From: SOIA01 sp050116035
Lineage (GTDB): Bacteria; Acidobacteriota; Aminicenantia; Aminicenantales; Aminicenantaceae
Direction: 5' to 3'
Assembly (NCBI GenBank): GCA_050116035.1
Contig: JASFPJ010000268.1
Span: 1-5,026, forward strand
Length of the DNA stretch: 5,026 nt
This document shows, in pieces, positions 1-5,026 of this stretch. The notes beneath the pieces are model-generated. The model was given only the letters and a program-made list of their open reading frames with translations. It did no database searches and was not told where the DNA came from. The translations under genes and the position numbers were made by a program. The first letter of the stretch is position 1. Each line of letters begins with the position of its first letter.

Positions 1-36
1 ATCTTTATCTTTTAGAGGGCTCAGTTGGTTGGGCAT
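1..36 (-). CDS. Possible start of a further downstream gene, cut by the left edge
   Basis: A minus-strand ATG at 36-34 opens a frame (MPNQLSPLKDKD) that has no stop before the window ends. It starts 9 bp after the stop codon of the FAD oxidoreductase and in the same frame. The other two minus frames have stops here, so this is the only way a co-directional gene could continue. No convincing ribosome-binding site precedes the ATG. A competing reading exists on the plus strand: frame 3 is open from position 3 and stops with TGA at 60-62 (ending ASAGLISNL), which would be the tail of a convergent gene overlapping the oxidoreductase by 17 bp. Twelve codons are too few to identify either, and both may be chance. 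Confidence 0.2.
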   Translation of the reverse strand, partial: MPNQLSPLKDKD

Positions 37-45
37 CGGCAGGGC

Positions 46-1410
46 TTATATCAAACCTGTGAGAGCGTTTTTAAACTTCTTGAAGAGAAGCCTTATTGTA
101 TTGAATAGCAGTGAGATTTGCAATCTGATGTCCAGTGATATTTTGAATATGTCTTTGTAGGGAATATTGCCGGTAAACATATTCCAGAGAATCAATCTCA
201 ATTTTCTTGAGGAGCCTTGATTGGTCTCTCTTTGTGCCAGGAATAAATGAGATTGAGTCAGCAGAGGAATGGAGGAGATTATATCGTTTATTGAGAAAAG
301 TAATTGACCGTAGGTATTGTCCTTAATGATAAGCTTTTTTGCCTGTTTATAGTAAGAATGAGAGAATGAAGATGCGCTGATTCCTGTGCAAAATGCGGAT
401 TCTGCGGCCAGCTGTGCTGTGACAAAGGCCGATTCAATTCCGTTCTTATAGTGTCGCGAAAAACTAGCATCCCCGATCATTATCAATCGATCGGTAAAAG
501 GTTTTTTAGATGGAGAGACGGCTATTCTCGGGTAACAGAAACAATGAGGCTTGAAGTGAGGCATCTTTTTTCTAATCTCCTCGAGATTAAGAAATTCTTG
601 AAGAAAGTCTTTTGTGGCGTTCCTCTGTCCGATCAGTGATATGGTGATATAGTCTCCTTTGGGAATAACTGTCGCGTACCGGATCGCTTTTGATTTTGGC
701 ATATAAACATGAATAGTGTTCCCATAGTATTCAAGGATTTTTTTTCGGTCCATTTTGAGCTCAGCTTGATAGGTTATTAGGGTCGAGGGTGGATTGTAGC
801 CGAATCCGAGCGCTTGAATTTTTTTCATCAGATAAGTGTTCACGCCAAAGGCCCCCACTGTTAAATCGGCATCAAATTTTTGCGAGTTTTCTTTGTCTCC
901 GAAGTATAAGCGTAAAAGTTCTTTTTTATTCTTGGGCAATTTGATTTCCCATACAGGTTGAGGAATGACCTCTGCGCCTCTGTCCTGAACCCAACTCAGG
1001 AGGAAATCGTCGAAACTGATGATTTCTGGAAACGTCGAAAATCTCGGGCCGTTTCCTCTGAAGACTGTGGCTATACTATTATTCTCATTCTCTGGACAGG
1101 AAAGAAGAAGGCTTTTACCGTCGACATGAAGGCAATATCCATCCACTCTGTTGATAATTCTTTCCTCGGGGAGAAACATGCCTTCTTTTTTCAGTTTTTC
1201 GTTTAAGCTCTCCGCAATGACGCCGGCGCAGAGGTTGCAGCCGCGTGGGCCACGTTGCAAGAAATCTTTTCCGTCGAAAATTGTGATGGATATGTTAATC
1301 CCTTTTTCAATGGCCCATTTCTGGGCGAAATGAGCAAAGAAGGAACCGGCTGGTCCTCCTCCTATGATAGCGATTTTTGAGCCGTCTTTTAATATCAGTT
1401 TTTCTTGCAT
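46..1410 (-). CDS. FAD-dependent oxidoreductase, geranylgeranyl reductase-like family
   Basis: A 454-residue flavoprotein of the NAD(P)/FAD-dependent oxidoreductase superfamily (glutathione reductase-type FAD fold, geranylgeranyl reductase/PHBH-like branch). Residues 12-26 hold the dinucleotide-binding Rossmann motif (IAIIGGGPAGSFFA; G17, G19, G22), and D46 sits where the second strand ends in an acidic ribose-binding residue. RGPRGCNLCAGV at 53-64 carries C58 and C61 near the FAD. VGAFGVN (185-191) resembles the family's second flavin motif. LIMIGDASFSRHYKNGIESAF contains the G313-D314 pair that contacts the FAD ribityl/pyrophosphate, followed by the usual Gly-Ile helix. The C-terminal motif LWNMFTGNIPYKDIF (408-422) recurs, as I recall it, in uncharacterised homologues. 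No signal peptide is seen. The last 35 residues are basic and hydrophobic, suggesting membrane association. The start is fixed by the closeness of the Rossmann motif; the ribosome-binding site is poor (AGG 3 nt before ATG). GC is lower than in the thi genes. The substrate is unknown; an isoprenoid or other lipid double bond is possible but unproven. Confidence 0.88.
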   Translation of the reverse strand: MQEKLILKDGSKIAIIGGGPAGSFFAHFAQKWAIEKGINISITIFDGKDFLQRGPRGCNLCAGVIAESLNEKLKKEGMFLPEERIINRVDGYCLHVDGKSLLLSCPENENNSIATVFRGNGPRFSTFPEIISFDDFLLSWVQDRGAEVIPQPVWEIKLPKNKKELLRLYFGDKENSQKFDADLTVGAFGVNTYLMKKIQALGFGYNPPSTLITYQAELKMDRKKILEYYGNTIHVYMPKSKAIRYATVIPKGDYITISLIGQRNATKDFLQEFLNLEEIRKKMPHFKPHCFCYPRIAVSPSKKPFTDRLIMIGDASFSRHYKNGIESAFVTAQLAAESAFCTGISASSFSHSYYKQAKKLIIKDNTYGQLLFSINDIISSIPLLTQSHLFLAQRETNQGSSRKLRLILWNMFTGNIPYKDIFKISLDIRLQISLLFNTIRLLFKKFKNALTGLI

Positions 1411-1417
1411 GAACCTA

Positions 1418-1478
1418 ATTATACTACAATTTATATTAATTCTATAGAAATTATAAGATATTAAATATTAATCAAGAA
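1418..1478 (-). promoter_or_regulatory. AT-rich promoter region of the FAD oxidoreductase
   Basis: The gap upstream of the oxidoreductase is very AT-rich: 33 G/C in the 150 bases 1411-1560, about 22%. On the minus strand it has two perfect TATAAT boxes. One at 1455-1450 has only a weak -35 match (TTCTTG at 1478-1473, 17 bp spacing) and would give a leader of about 30 nt. The other at 1423-1418 lies only 7 nt from the ATG, so transcription from it would begin at or next to the start codon and give a nearly leaderless mRNA. The weak Shine-Dalgarno fits either reading. AT-rich DNA makes chance TATAAT boxes common, so which box is used is uncertain. Confidence 0.4.
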
Positions 1479-1600
1479 CCATCAGGAGAGAGAAGGAAGT
1501 CAAGAGTGATTAAAGAAGTCCTGAAAATTTCTATTTATTCTATTTTTTTATTTTTAATAGATTTATGGGATGGATGAAGCGATTTCTTCTGTTCGTTCGA

Positions 1601-1614
1601 TGTTGTGGACAACA
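1601..1614. repeat. Perfect 14-bp dyad (TGTTGT-GG-ACAACA) downstream of thiM
   Basis: Two perfect 6-base arms flank a 2-base centre, 78-91 bp past the thiM stop codon. As RNA it could form a 5-bp stem with a 4-base loop. It is AT-rich and no U tract follows on the minus strand, so it is a poor intrinsic terminator. It could be an operator-like dyad or chance. I see no better terminator for the thi operon in 1411-1691. Confidence 0.25.
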
Positions 1615-1691
1615 ATGCTTGCCCAAGATTATTGGTGAGCCTGCTTCCTCTGGAACAATAAAATTCTACTGGGTGCTCTTGGTGCTGGTGT

Positions 1692-2504
1692 CTACTGAGA
1701 ATGGATTTTTGCTCCTTTCTCCATTTCCTTCTCATCTATCGTGTAGAGTGAATCGAGCATGGCGATCATGAAGCTGCCCGGAGCTTGGGCTTGGGCGGCC
1801 GCCTTCTCACCTGCAAGGCCGAAATACGCCAAACCGGTGGTTGTAGCTGAGACAGGATCAGGATCCACGGCCAGGAACGCTCCGATAATGACCGTTGCCG
1901 TACATCCTGTGCCCGTGACATATCCCATCAGTTCATGTCCGTTGGAAACTCGATAAATACGTTCTCCATCTGTAATCAGGTCCACCTTTCCTGTAATAGC
2001 CAGGGTGGTGTTCAGTTCCTTTGCGAGGATGAGGGCCGCATCCGCCGCATCGTCCACGCTGTGGATAGAATCCACTCCTTTCGTCCGGCTGCCTTCATGG
2101 GCCAGGGAAAGCACTTCAGACGCATTTCCCCGAACGACATGAATGGAGAGTTCATCAATCAGTCGTTTGGCAGATTCTGTCCGCAATCTCGTCGCTCCTG
2201 AACCCACGGGATCCAGAATAATCGGAACTTTCAGTTCATTTGCACGCTTTCCGGCTTTGAGCATCGAGTCAATCCAGTAGAGTGTGAGGGTTCCTATGTT
2301 GAGAACGAGTGCGCCCGCAAAGGAAGCCATTTCTTCCACTTCCTCTGATGAATGGGCCATCACAGGAGAAGCGCCGCTGGCGAGTAATGCATTAGCGGTG
2401 TAATTCATAACCACGTAGTTCGTGATGTTATGGATCAGAGGCTTCTTCTGCCTCAAGTTCTTCAGATTTTCTGCGGCTTTATGGGCCAGATTCTGGTCAA
2501 ACAT
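1692..2504 (-). CDS. thiM: Hydroxyethylthiazole kinase ThiM
   Basis: This enzyme phosphorylates 4-methyl-5-(2-hydroxyethyl)thiazole with ATP, recovering the thiazole half of thiamine for ThiE. The 270-residue product matches the usual family length (about 260-275). Visible family motifs, in order: IHNITNYVVMN (24-34) at the thiazole site, VMAHSSEEVEEM (48-59), LNIGTL (69-74), LDPVGSGATRLR (98-108), VVRGNASE (123-130), and the ATP/anion-hole loop VTGTGCTATVIIGAF (196-210). C201 lies in the position of the catalytic-loop cysteine of Bacillus ThiM. The cytoplasmic ribokinase-like fold appears complete. The frame is open further upstream to 2648, but that extension lies inside thiL. The ATG at 2504 is chosen because AGGGAG sits 6 nt before it and the family N-terminus begins there. 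It is the last gene of the thiE-thiL-thiM operon. Confidence 0.97.
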   Translation of the reverse strand: MFDQNLAHKAAENLKNLRQKKPLIHNITNYVVMNYTANALLASGASPVMAHSSEEVEEMASFAGALVLNIGTLTLYWIDSMLKAGKRANELKVPIILDPVGSGATRLRTESAKRLIDELSIHVVRGNASEVLSLAHEGSRTKGVDSIHSVDDAADAALILAKELNTTLAITGKVDLITDGERIYRVSNGHELMGYVTGTGCTATVIIGAFLAVDPDPVSATTTGLAYFGLAGEKAAAQAQAPGSFMIAMLDSLYTIDEKEMEKGAKIHSQ

Positions 2505-2510
2505 ATTGAT

Positions 2511-2516
2511 CTCCCT
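2511..2516 (-). promoter_or_regulatory. thiM ribosome-binding site overlapping the thiL stop
   Basis: AGGGAG on the minus strand, 6 nt before the thiM ATG at 2504, is the clearest Shine-Dalgarno sequence in the window. It shares bases with the thiL stop codon TAG (2517-2515), so ribosomes ending on thiL cover it. This predicts translational coupling of thiM to thiL and decides the thiM start over the upstream in-frame ATG. Confidence 0.75.
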
Positions 2517-3540
2517 ATTTTTCAAAATGATCCCATCCAGTCGGAGTGACAGGTTGTTGACTCCCATCGGGGAGTGCCAGTTGGAAATCCCTGGGTACAT
2601 CCGTAATTTTACCGACCTCGGTAACAGGAACATCGCTGACGGTTGCAATAGTCGAATGAATCTGATCCTTATGTTCAGGGGAGCAGGTGATGATCAGCTC
2701 ATAATCATCACTTTCTTGAAGGAATAGGTCGTGTGGATCCATCTTGAGTTGCAGAGCCGTCTGCCGCAGGTTCTCGCTGATAGGAAATTGCTCTTGAACC
2801 AGCAAAGCCCCCACTCCGCTTTCCTGACAAATGTGCCTCAGATCTCCCAGGAATCCGTCGCTGGTGTCAATCATGGCTGAAGCAATCCTGGAGTTGGCCA
2901 CAGCCTGTCCCTCCTTAACTCGGTGCGAAGGAGAGTTAAAGGCACGGACTAAGGGATGCTTCTGTAAATCTTGGCTAGGCTTGGAACGAAGCATCAACTG
3001 CAGGCCAGCCGCCGCTTGACCGGGATATCCAGTCACCAGGATCGTATCCCCGACTCGAGCATTCGAACGGCGCATAATCTTATCCTGTTTGACTTCACCG
3101 ATGAGAGTGATATCGATGAAAGTTGCGTCCATTGTCTTGGTGATATTGCCGCCTATGATTGAAGCACCAAACGGGTTGAGTTCCGCGATGAATCCCCTAT
3201 AGATGGCTTCCACTTCTGTTACAGGCATATCTGATTTGAGTCCCAGCGAGACAAGCGCGTAGAGAGGACGGCCTCCCATGGCGCCTATGTCGCTGAGATT
3301 CATGACCATTGCCCGCCGCCCGAGATCCAGTGGAGTGATAAAATCGGGAAGATAATGTCGTCCTTCGACAAGACAGTCACAGGTGACCAGCTGTTCGTAT
3401 CCCTCCCGAGGTCGGAAAGATGCCGTGTCGTCCCCGATTCCCACAGTCACCTCAGGAGCTTGAATACCCTCTTTTTTTATGAGTTCGTGAATTCGATGGA
3501 TTAATCCGAATTCTCCGATGTCAGCGAGAGTTTTGGGCAT
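2515..3540 (-). CDS. thiL: Thiamine-monophosphate kinase ThiL
   Basis: ThiL transfers phosphate from ATP to thiamine monophosphate, giving the active cofactor thiamine diphosphate. The product has 341 residues (E. coli ThiL about 325). The PurM/AIR-synthase-like fold is recognisable throughout: GIGDDTA (34-40), CDCLVEGRHY (54-63), the nucleotide-binding helix MNLSDIGAMGG (80-90), IIGGNITKT (128-136), GDTILVTGYPGQAAAGL (164-180), MIDTSDGFLGDL (223-234), ESDDYELI (276-283) and the C-terminal GWDHF (335-339). One oddity: the usual GGD of the fourth motif is GGN here, so N132 replaces an Asp that binds Mg/ATP in characterised ThiL. The other acidic residues are intact, so I expect activity. The ATG at 3540 is chosen because LADIGEFGLI is the family N-terminus; upstream in-frame codons to 3636 overlap thiE. 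It lies 10 bp after thiE and 10 bp before thiM. Confidence 0.96.
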   Translation of the reverse strand: MPKTLADIGEFGLIHRIHELIKKEGIQAPEVTVGIGDDTASFRPREGYEQLVTCDCLVEGRHYLPDFITPLDLGRRAMVMNLSDIGAMGGRPLYALVSLGLKSDMPVTEVEAIYRGFIAELNPFGASIIGGNITKTMDATFIDITLIGEVKQDKIMRRSNARVGDTILVTGYPGQAAAGLQLMLRSKPSQDLQKHPLVRAFNSPSHRVKEGQAVANSRIASAMIDTSDGFLGDLRHICQESGVGALLVQEQFPISENLRQTALQLKMDPHDLFLQESDDYELIITCSPEHKDQIHSTIATVSDVPVTEVGKITDVPRDFQLALPDGSQQPVTPTGWDHFEK

Positions 3541-3550
3541 AGTGTTCTCT

Positions 3551-4198
3551 TTATTCCCTTGATTGCAGAGCTTGGGAAAGTTCTCTCGTGGCTTGTTCAG
3601 GATTCTCCTGGCAGCAGACGGCAGAGATGACTGCAATCCCTCGGGCTCCAGCCCGGATCACTTCAGGTGTGTTCTCAACAGTTAGACCACCTATTGCGAT
3701 TATTGGAATGGAAACGGCTTTCACCACTTTTTCCAGAAGTGCGATTCCAGTAACAGTCCCCGCATCATCTTTGGATGTTGTCGGATAAACAGGGCCAAAT
3801 CCGATGTAATCTGCCCCTTCAGAGAAACATTCCCGAGCTTCCTCAAGAGTGACCGCAGATCCACCGATGATCCGGGCTTCTCCAATGAGTTTGCGTGCCA
3901 GTGGAATGGGGAAATCATCCTGTCCCAGATGCACGCCGTCTGCCTCGGAGGCAATCGCGACATCCACTCGATCATTCACGATGAATGTGATGTTTGCGTC
4001 TGTACACAATCTTTTCATTTCTCGGCATACATCAATCATTTCCCTTGTTGCTCCGGTCTTTTGACGGAACTGGATGGTATCCGCCCCTCCTTTGATTGCC
4101 ATCTTGGTGAGTTCCACATGAGTGAACCGGGGCTGCAGCTCCGTATCCGTGAGCACATGTAAACGACCGATTCGCTTCATTTTTGAGTCTATGATCAT
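3551..4198 (-). CDS. thiE: Thiamine-phosphate synthase ThiE
   Basis: ThiE condenses HMP pyrophosphate with thiazole phosphate to thiamine phosphate, releasing pyrophosphate, in the cytoplasm. From the ATG at 4198 the product has 215 residues, normal for this TIM-barrel family. Motifs: GRLHVLTD (11-18, strand 1), IQFRQK (42-47, the Q-x-R-x-K pyrimidine/pyrophosphate site), FIVNDRVDVA (72-81), DGVHLGQDD (87-95), GGSAVTLEEA (113-122), GPVYPTTSK (135-143, pyrophosphate-binding loop), IAIGGL (167-172) and GIAVISAV (187-194). These complete motifs argue for ThiE rather than the related aminase regulator TenI. The start is uncertain. ATG 4198 has AAGGAAG about 14 nt upstream, which is far. ATG 4180 (MKRIGRLHV, 209 residues) has no such site but fits the usual N-terminus. 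A TTG at 4258 is excluded because it precedes the predicted transcript start. It is the first gene of the operon, 10 bp before thiL. Confidence 0.96.
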   Translation of the reverse strand: MIIDSKMKRIGRLHVLTDTELQPRFTHVELTKMAIKGGADTIQFRQKTGATREMIDVCREMKRLCTDANITFIVNDRVDVAIASEADGVHLGQDDFPIPLARKLIGEARIIGGSAVTLEEARECFSEGADYIGFGPVYPTTSKDDAGTVTGIALLEKVVKAVSIPIIAIGGLTVENTPEVIRAGARGIAVISAVCCQENPEQATRELSQALQSRE

Positions 4199-4228
4199 TG
4201 TATTCTGGGAAACTTCCTTGAGCGATTT

Positions 4229-4240
4229 CAGCGCATGCTG
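4229..4240 (-). repeat. Small hairpin in the thiE leader
   Basis: Within the predicted 5' leader of the thi mRNA, CAGC and GCTG arms flank a 4-base loop (minus strand CAGC-ATGC-GCTG). The 4-bp GC-containing stem is too small to be a known riboswitch and could be chance. Confidence 0.2.
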
Positions 4241-4260
4241 TGAAGATTTCCGACTCAAAA

Positions 4261-4289
4261 CTTATAGCACAGGAAAAATTTGGTGTCAA
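4261..4289 (-). promoter_or_regulatory. Sigma-70 type promoter of the thiE-thiL-thiM operon
   Basis: On the minus strand, a perfect -35 TTGACA (4289-4284) is followed after exactly 17 bp by TATAAG (4266-4261), a 5-of-6 match to TATAAT. The optimal spacing makes this the best promoter in the window. Transcription should begin near 4254, giving a leader of about 55 nt to the ATG at 4198 or about 73 nt to that at 4180. It lies in the AT-rich gap between the cytochrome b gene and thiE, so thiE probably starts its own transcription unit. The leader shows no TPP-riboswitch (THI box) sequence and is too short to hold one. Confidence 0.75.
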
Positions 4290-4465
4290 AATCCGAGAGT
4301 ACAAAAACAAAGAATCAATCTAAACACGCGTTTAAAACGGAATCTCTGAGCCGAATACGATTTAAAATTTTGCAAGCCAGCGAGTCTTTAGGATGAAAAA
4401 GGAAGGAAGTAGACGTTAGACAAAAAAGAGATTGAATTTTTTTAGATATGCAAAAAATTACTTTT

Positions 4466-5026
4466 TCAGGAAGATTCTAAGGCTTTCTTCCGCTCTTCCA
4501 GGATTTTCTGGTATTCTAGCGGGTGGAGCACAAGGAGTTCTTTTCCTGTGATTTTTCCATCCAGCCAGATCTTACTCATCGGGAAGACTTCTGGATTCAG
4601 GTGAACATTGTACATATGCCAGATAATCACCGCCAGAAACGCGAGAATAGCTTCATAGCCGTGGAGTATGATGAATATGTCATGAACCCATAGGGGGAAA
4701 AGTGAGAGGCTGAGTTCAACATTCCACATGAAAAATCCGCTGACAATCATCACAAACGATCCCCAGCCGACGGCCCAGTACTCGAATTTTTCGATGAAAT
4801 TGTAGCGGCCGTACTGCGGAGAATTTTCGAAGAGCCAGTAGGGACGTTTGGCAAAAAAGTTTTTAAAGATTCCTTTCCTGTTCAGAAACCGCGTCAATCC
4901 TGCATGATGCCAGAATATCTCAAACGCATCGCGAATATCTTTGAATTTCGGGATCATTTCCTTGAGATTATCTCTCCCGCGCTTTGTGAAGAGAGAATAG
5001 AGTATATGCCAGATGAGGTTGAGGAT
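4466..5026 (-). CDS. Cytochrome b membrane subunit, formate dehydrogenase gamma-like (N-terminus off window)
   Basis: The C-terminal 186 residues of an integral-membrane diheme cytochrome b of the FdnI/HydC-like type, which passes electrons between quinone and a partner redox enzyme. The frame is open to the right edge (ILNLIWHILYSLFTKRGR precedes the Met at 4957), so that Met is internal and the true start lies beyond the window. The visible part begins at the end of a transmembrane helix with H7, followed by a cytoplasmic-looking basic loop. It then has helix EYWAVGWGSFVMIVSGFFMW (82-101), and a last hydrophobic pair spanning roughly 112-139 with HGYEA (H122) and WHMYNVH (H137, H142), likely heme ligands. 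A conserved-looking tail, NPEVFPMSKIWLDGKITGKE, precedes a charged C-terminus. Homologues I recall are often encoded beside multiheme cytochromes c, but the partner would be off-window. The TGA stop is at 4468-4466. No clear intrinsic terminator follows; AAAAAGTAATTTTTT just past the stop is a weak AT stem. Confidence 0.85.
   Translation of the reverse strand: MLNLIWHILYSLFTKRGRDNLKEMIPKFKDIRDAFEIFWHHAGLTRFLNRKGIFKNFFAKRPYWLFENSPQYGRYNFIEKFEYWAVGWGSFVMIVSGFFMWNVELSLSLFPLWVHDIFIILHGYEAILAFLAVIIWHMYNVHLNPEVFPMSKIWLDGKITGKELLVLHPLEYQKILEERKKALESS

Noticed and set aside
15..85. A tRNA D-arm-like string on the plus strand (GGGCTCAGTTGGTTGGGC at 17-34)
   Set aside because: The 4-bp D stem can form, but there is no U8/A9, no 5-bp anticodon stem, no GGTTCGAATC-like T arm and no matching acceptor stem. 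The region also overlaps the coding end of the oxidoreductase.
1482..1524. Inverted repeat TCAGGA (1482-1487) / TCCTGA (1519-1524)
   Set aside because: The 6-bp arms are 31 bases apart with no extension and no U tract. This is expected by chance in a region of this size.
1565..1771. Plus-strand open frame of 68 codons with a hydrophobic stretch
   Set aside because: It overlaps the thiM 3' end on the opposite strand, has no ribosome-binding site, and shows no recognisable family. It is probably a chance frame.
2505..2648. N-terminal extension of thiM to the ATG at 2648
   Set aside because: It lies wholly inside thiL, and the extra 48 residues do not resemble ThiM. The ATG at 2504 has a good AGGGAG site and the family N-terminus.
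2422..2727. Plus-strand open frame of 101 codons
   Set aside because: It lies antisense across the thiM/thiL junction, both of which are clear genes, and its translation has no family features.
3541..3636. N-terminal extension of thiL to 3636
   Set aside because: It overlaps the thiE 3' end in another frame, and the 32 extra residues are not ThiL-like.
4199..4258. TTG start of thiE at 4258
   Set aside because: The -10 box ends at 4261, so the TTG would lie at or before the transcript start. It has no ribosome-binding site and the added residues are not part of the family.
4259..4465. TPP or cobalamin riboswitch; GCCAGCGAG at 4376-4384 resembles a riboswitch core
   Set aside because: The resemblance is on the plus strand, opposite to all genes here. 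The accompanying conserved boxes (CTGAGA with ACCC and CTGATCTGG) are missing.

Overview
The window is a minus-strand stretch from a bacterium. Every well-supported gene reads right to left. Its core is a compact thiamine salvage/activation operon, thiE-thiL-thiM (about 4198 down to 1692). A cytochrome b-type membrane subunit, cut by the window edge, lies upstream on the right. An FAD-dependent oxidoreductase of the geranylgeranyl-reductase-like superfamily lies downstream on the left. The organism cannot be named from this. The thi proteins and the formate-dehydrogenase-gamma-like cytochrome b are the sort found in Gram-negative, often anaerobic or respiratory-versatile lineages (Deltaproteobacteria, Nitrospirota, Acidobacteriota, candidate phyla). 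That placement is inference.

Right to left: (1) 5026-4466, the C-terminal 186 residues of a cytochrome b membrane subunit, whose reading frame stays open to the edge. (2) 4465-4199, an AT-rich gap with a near-consensus sigma-70 promoter (TTGACA, 17 bp, TATAAG) pointing into thiE and a leader too short for a TPP riboswitch. (3) thiE (thiamine-phosphate synthase), thiL (thiamine-monophosphate kinase) and thiM (hydroxyethylthiazole kinase), each pair separated by exactly 10 bp. The thiM ribosome-binding site overlaps the thiL stop codon. (4) 1691-1411, a gap that falls to about 22% GC over 1411-1560 and has two TATAAT boxes before the next gene. (5) 1410-46, the FAD oxidoreductase, lower in GC than the thi genes. 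(6) 45-1, an edge fragment in which one minus-strand and one plus-strand frame are open and cannot be told apart.

ThiM phosphorylates salvaged hydroxyethylthiazole. ThiE joins the thiazole phosphate to HMP-pyrophosphate to give thiamine phosphate, and ThiL makes the active cofactor thiamine diphosphate. No ThiD, ThiC or ThiG is present, so the pyrimidine half must come from genes elsewhere. The FAD protein and cytochrome b have no evident link to thiamine and probably belong to separate transcription units.

I see no mobile element, CRISPR array, rRNA or functional tRNA. The most interesting points are the FAD oxidoreductase of unknown substrate, the Asp-to-Asn change in a ThiL metal/nucleotide motif, and a thi operon driven by a strong promoter without a TPP riboswitch. 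Nothing here clearly amounts to a new biological system.
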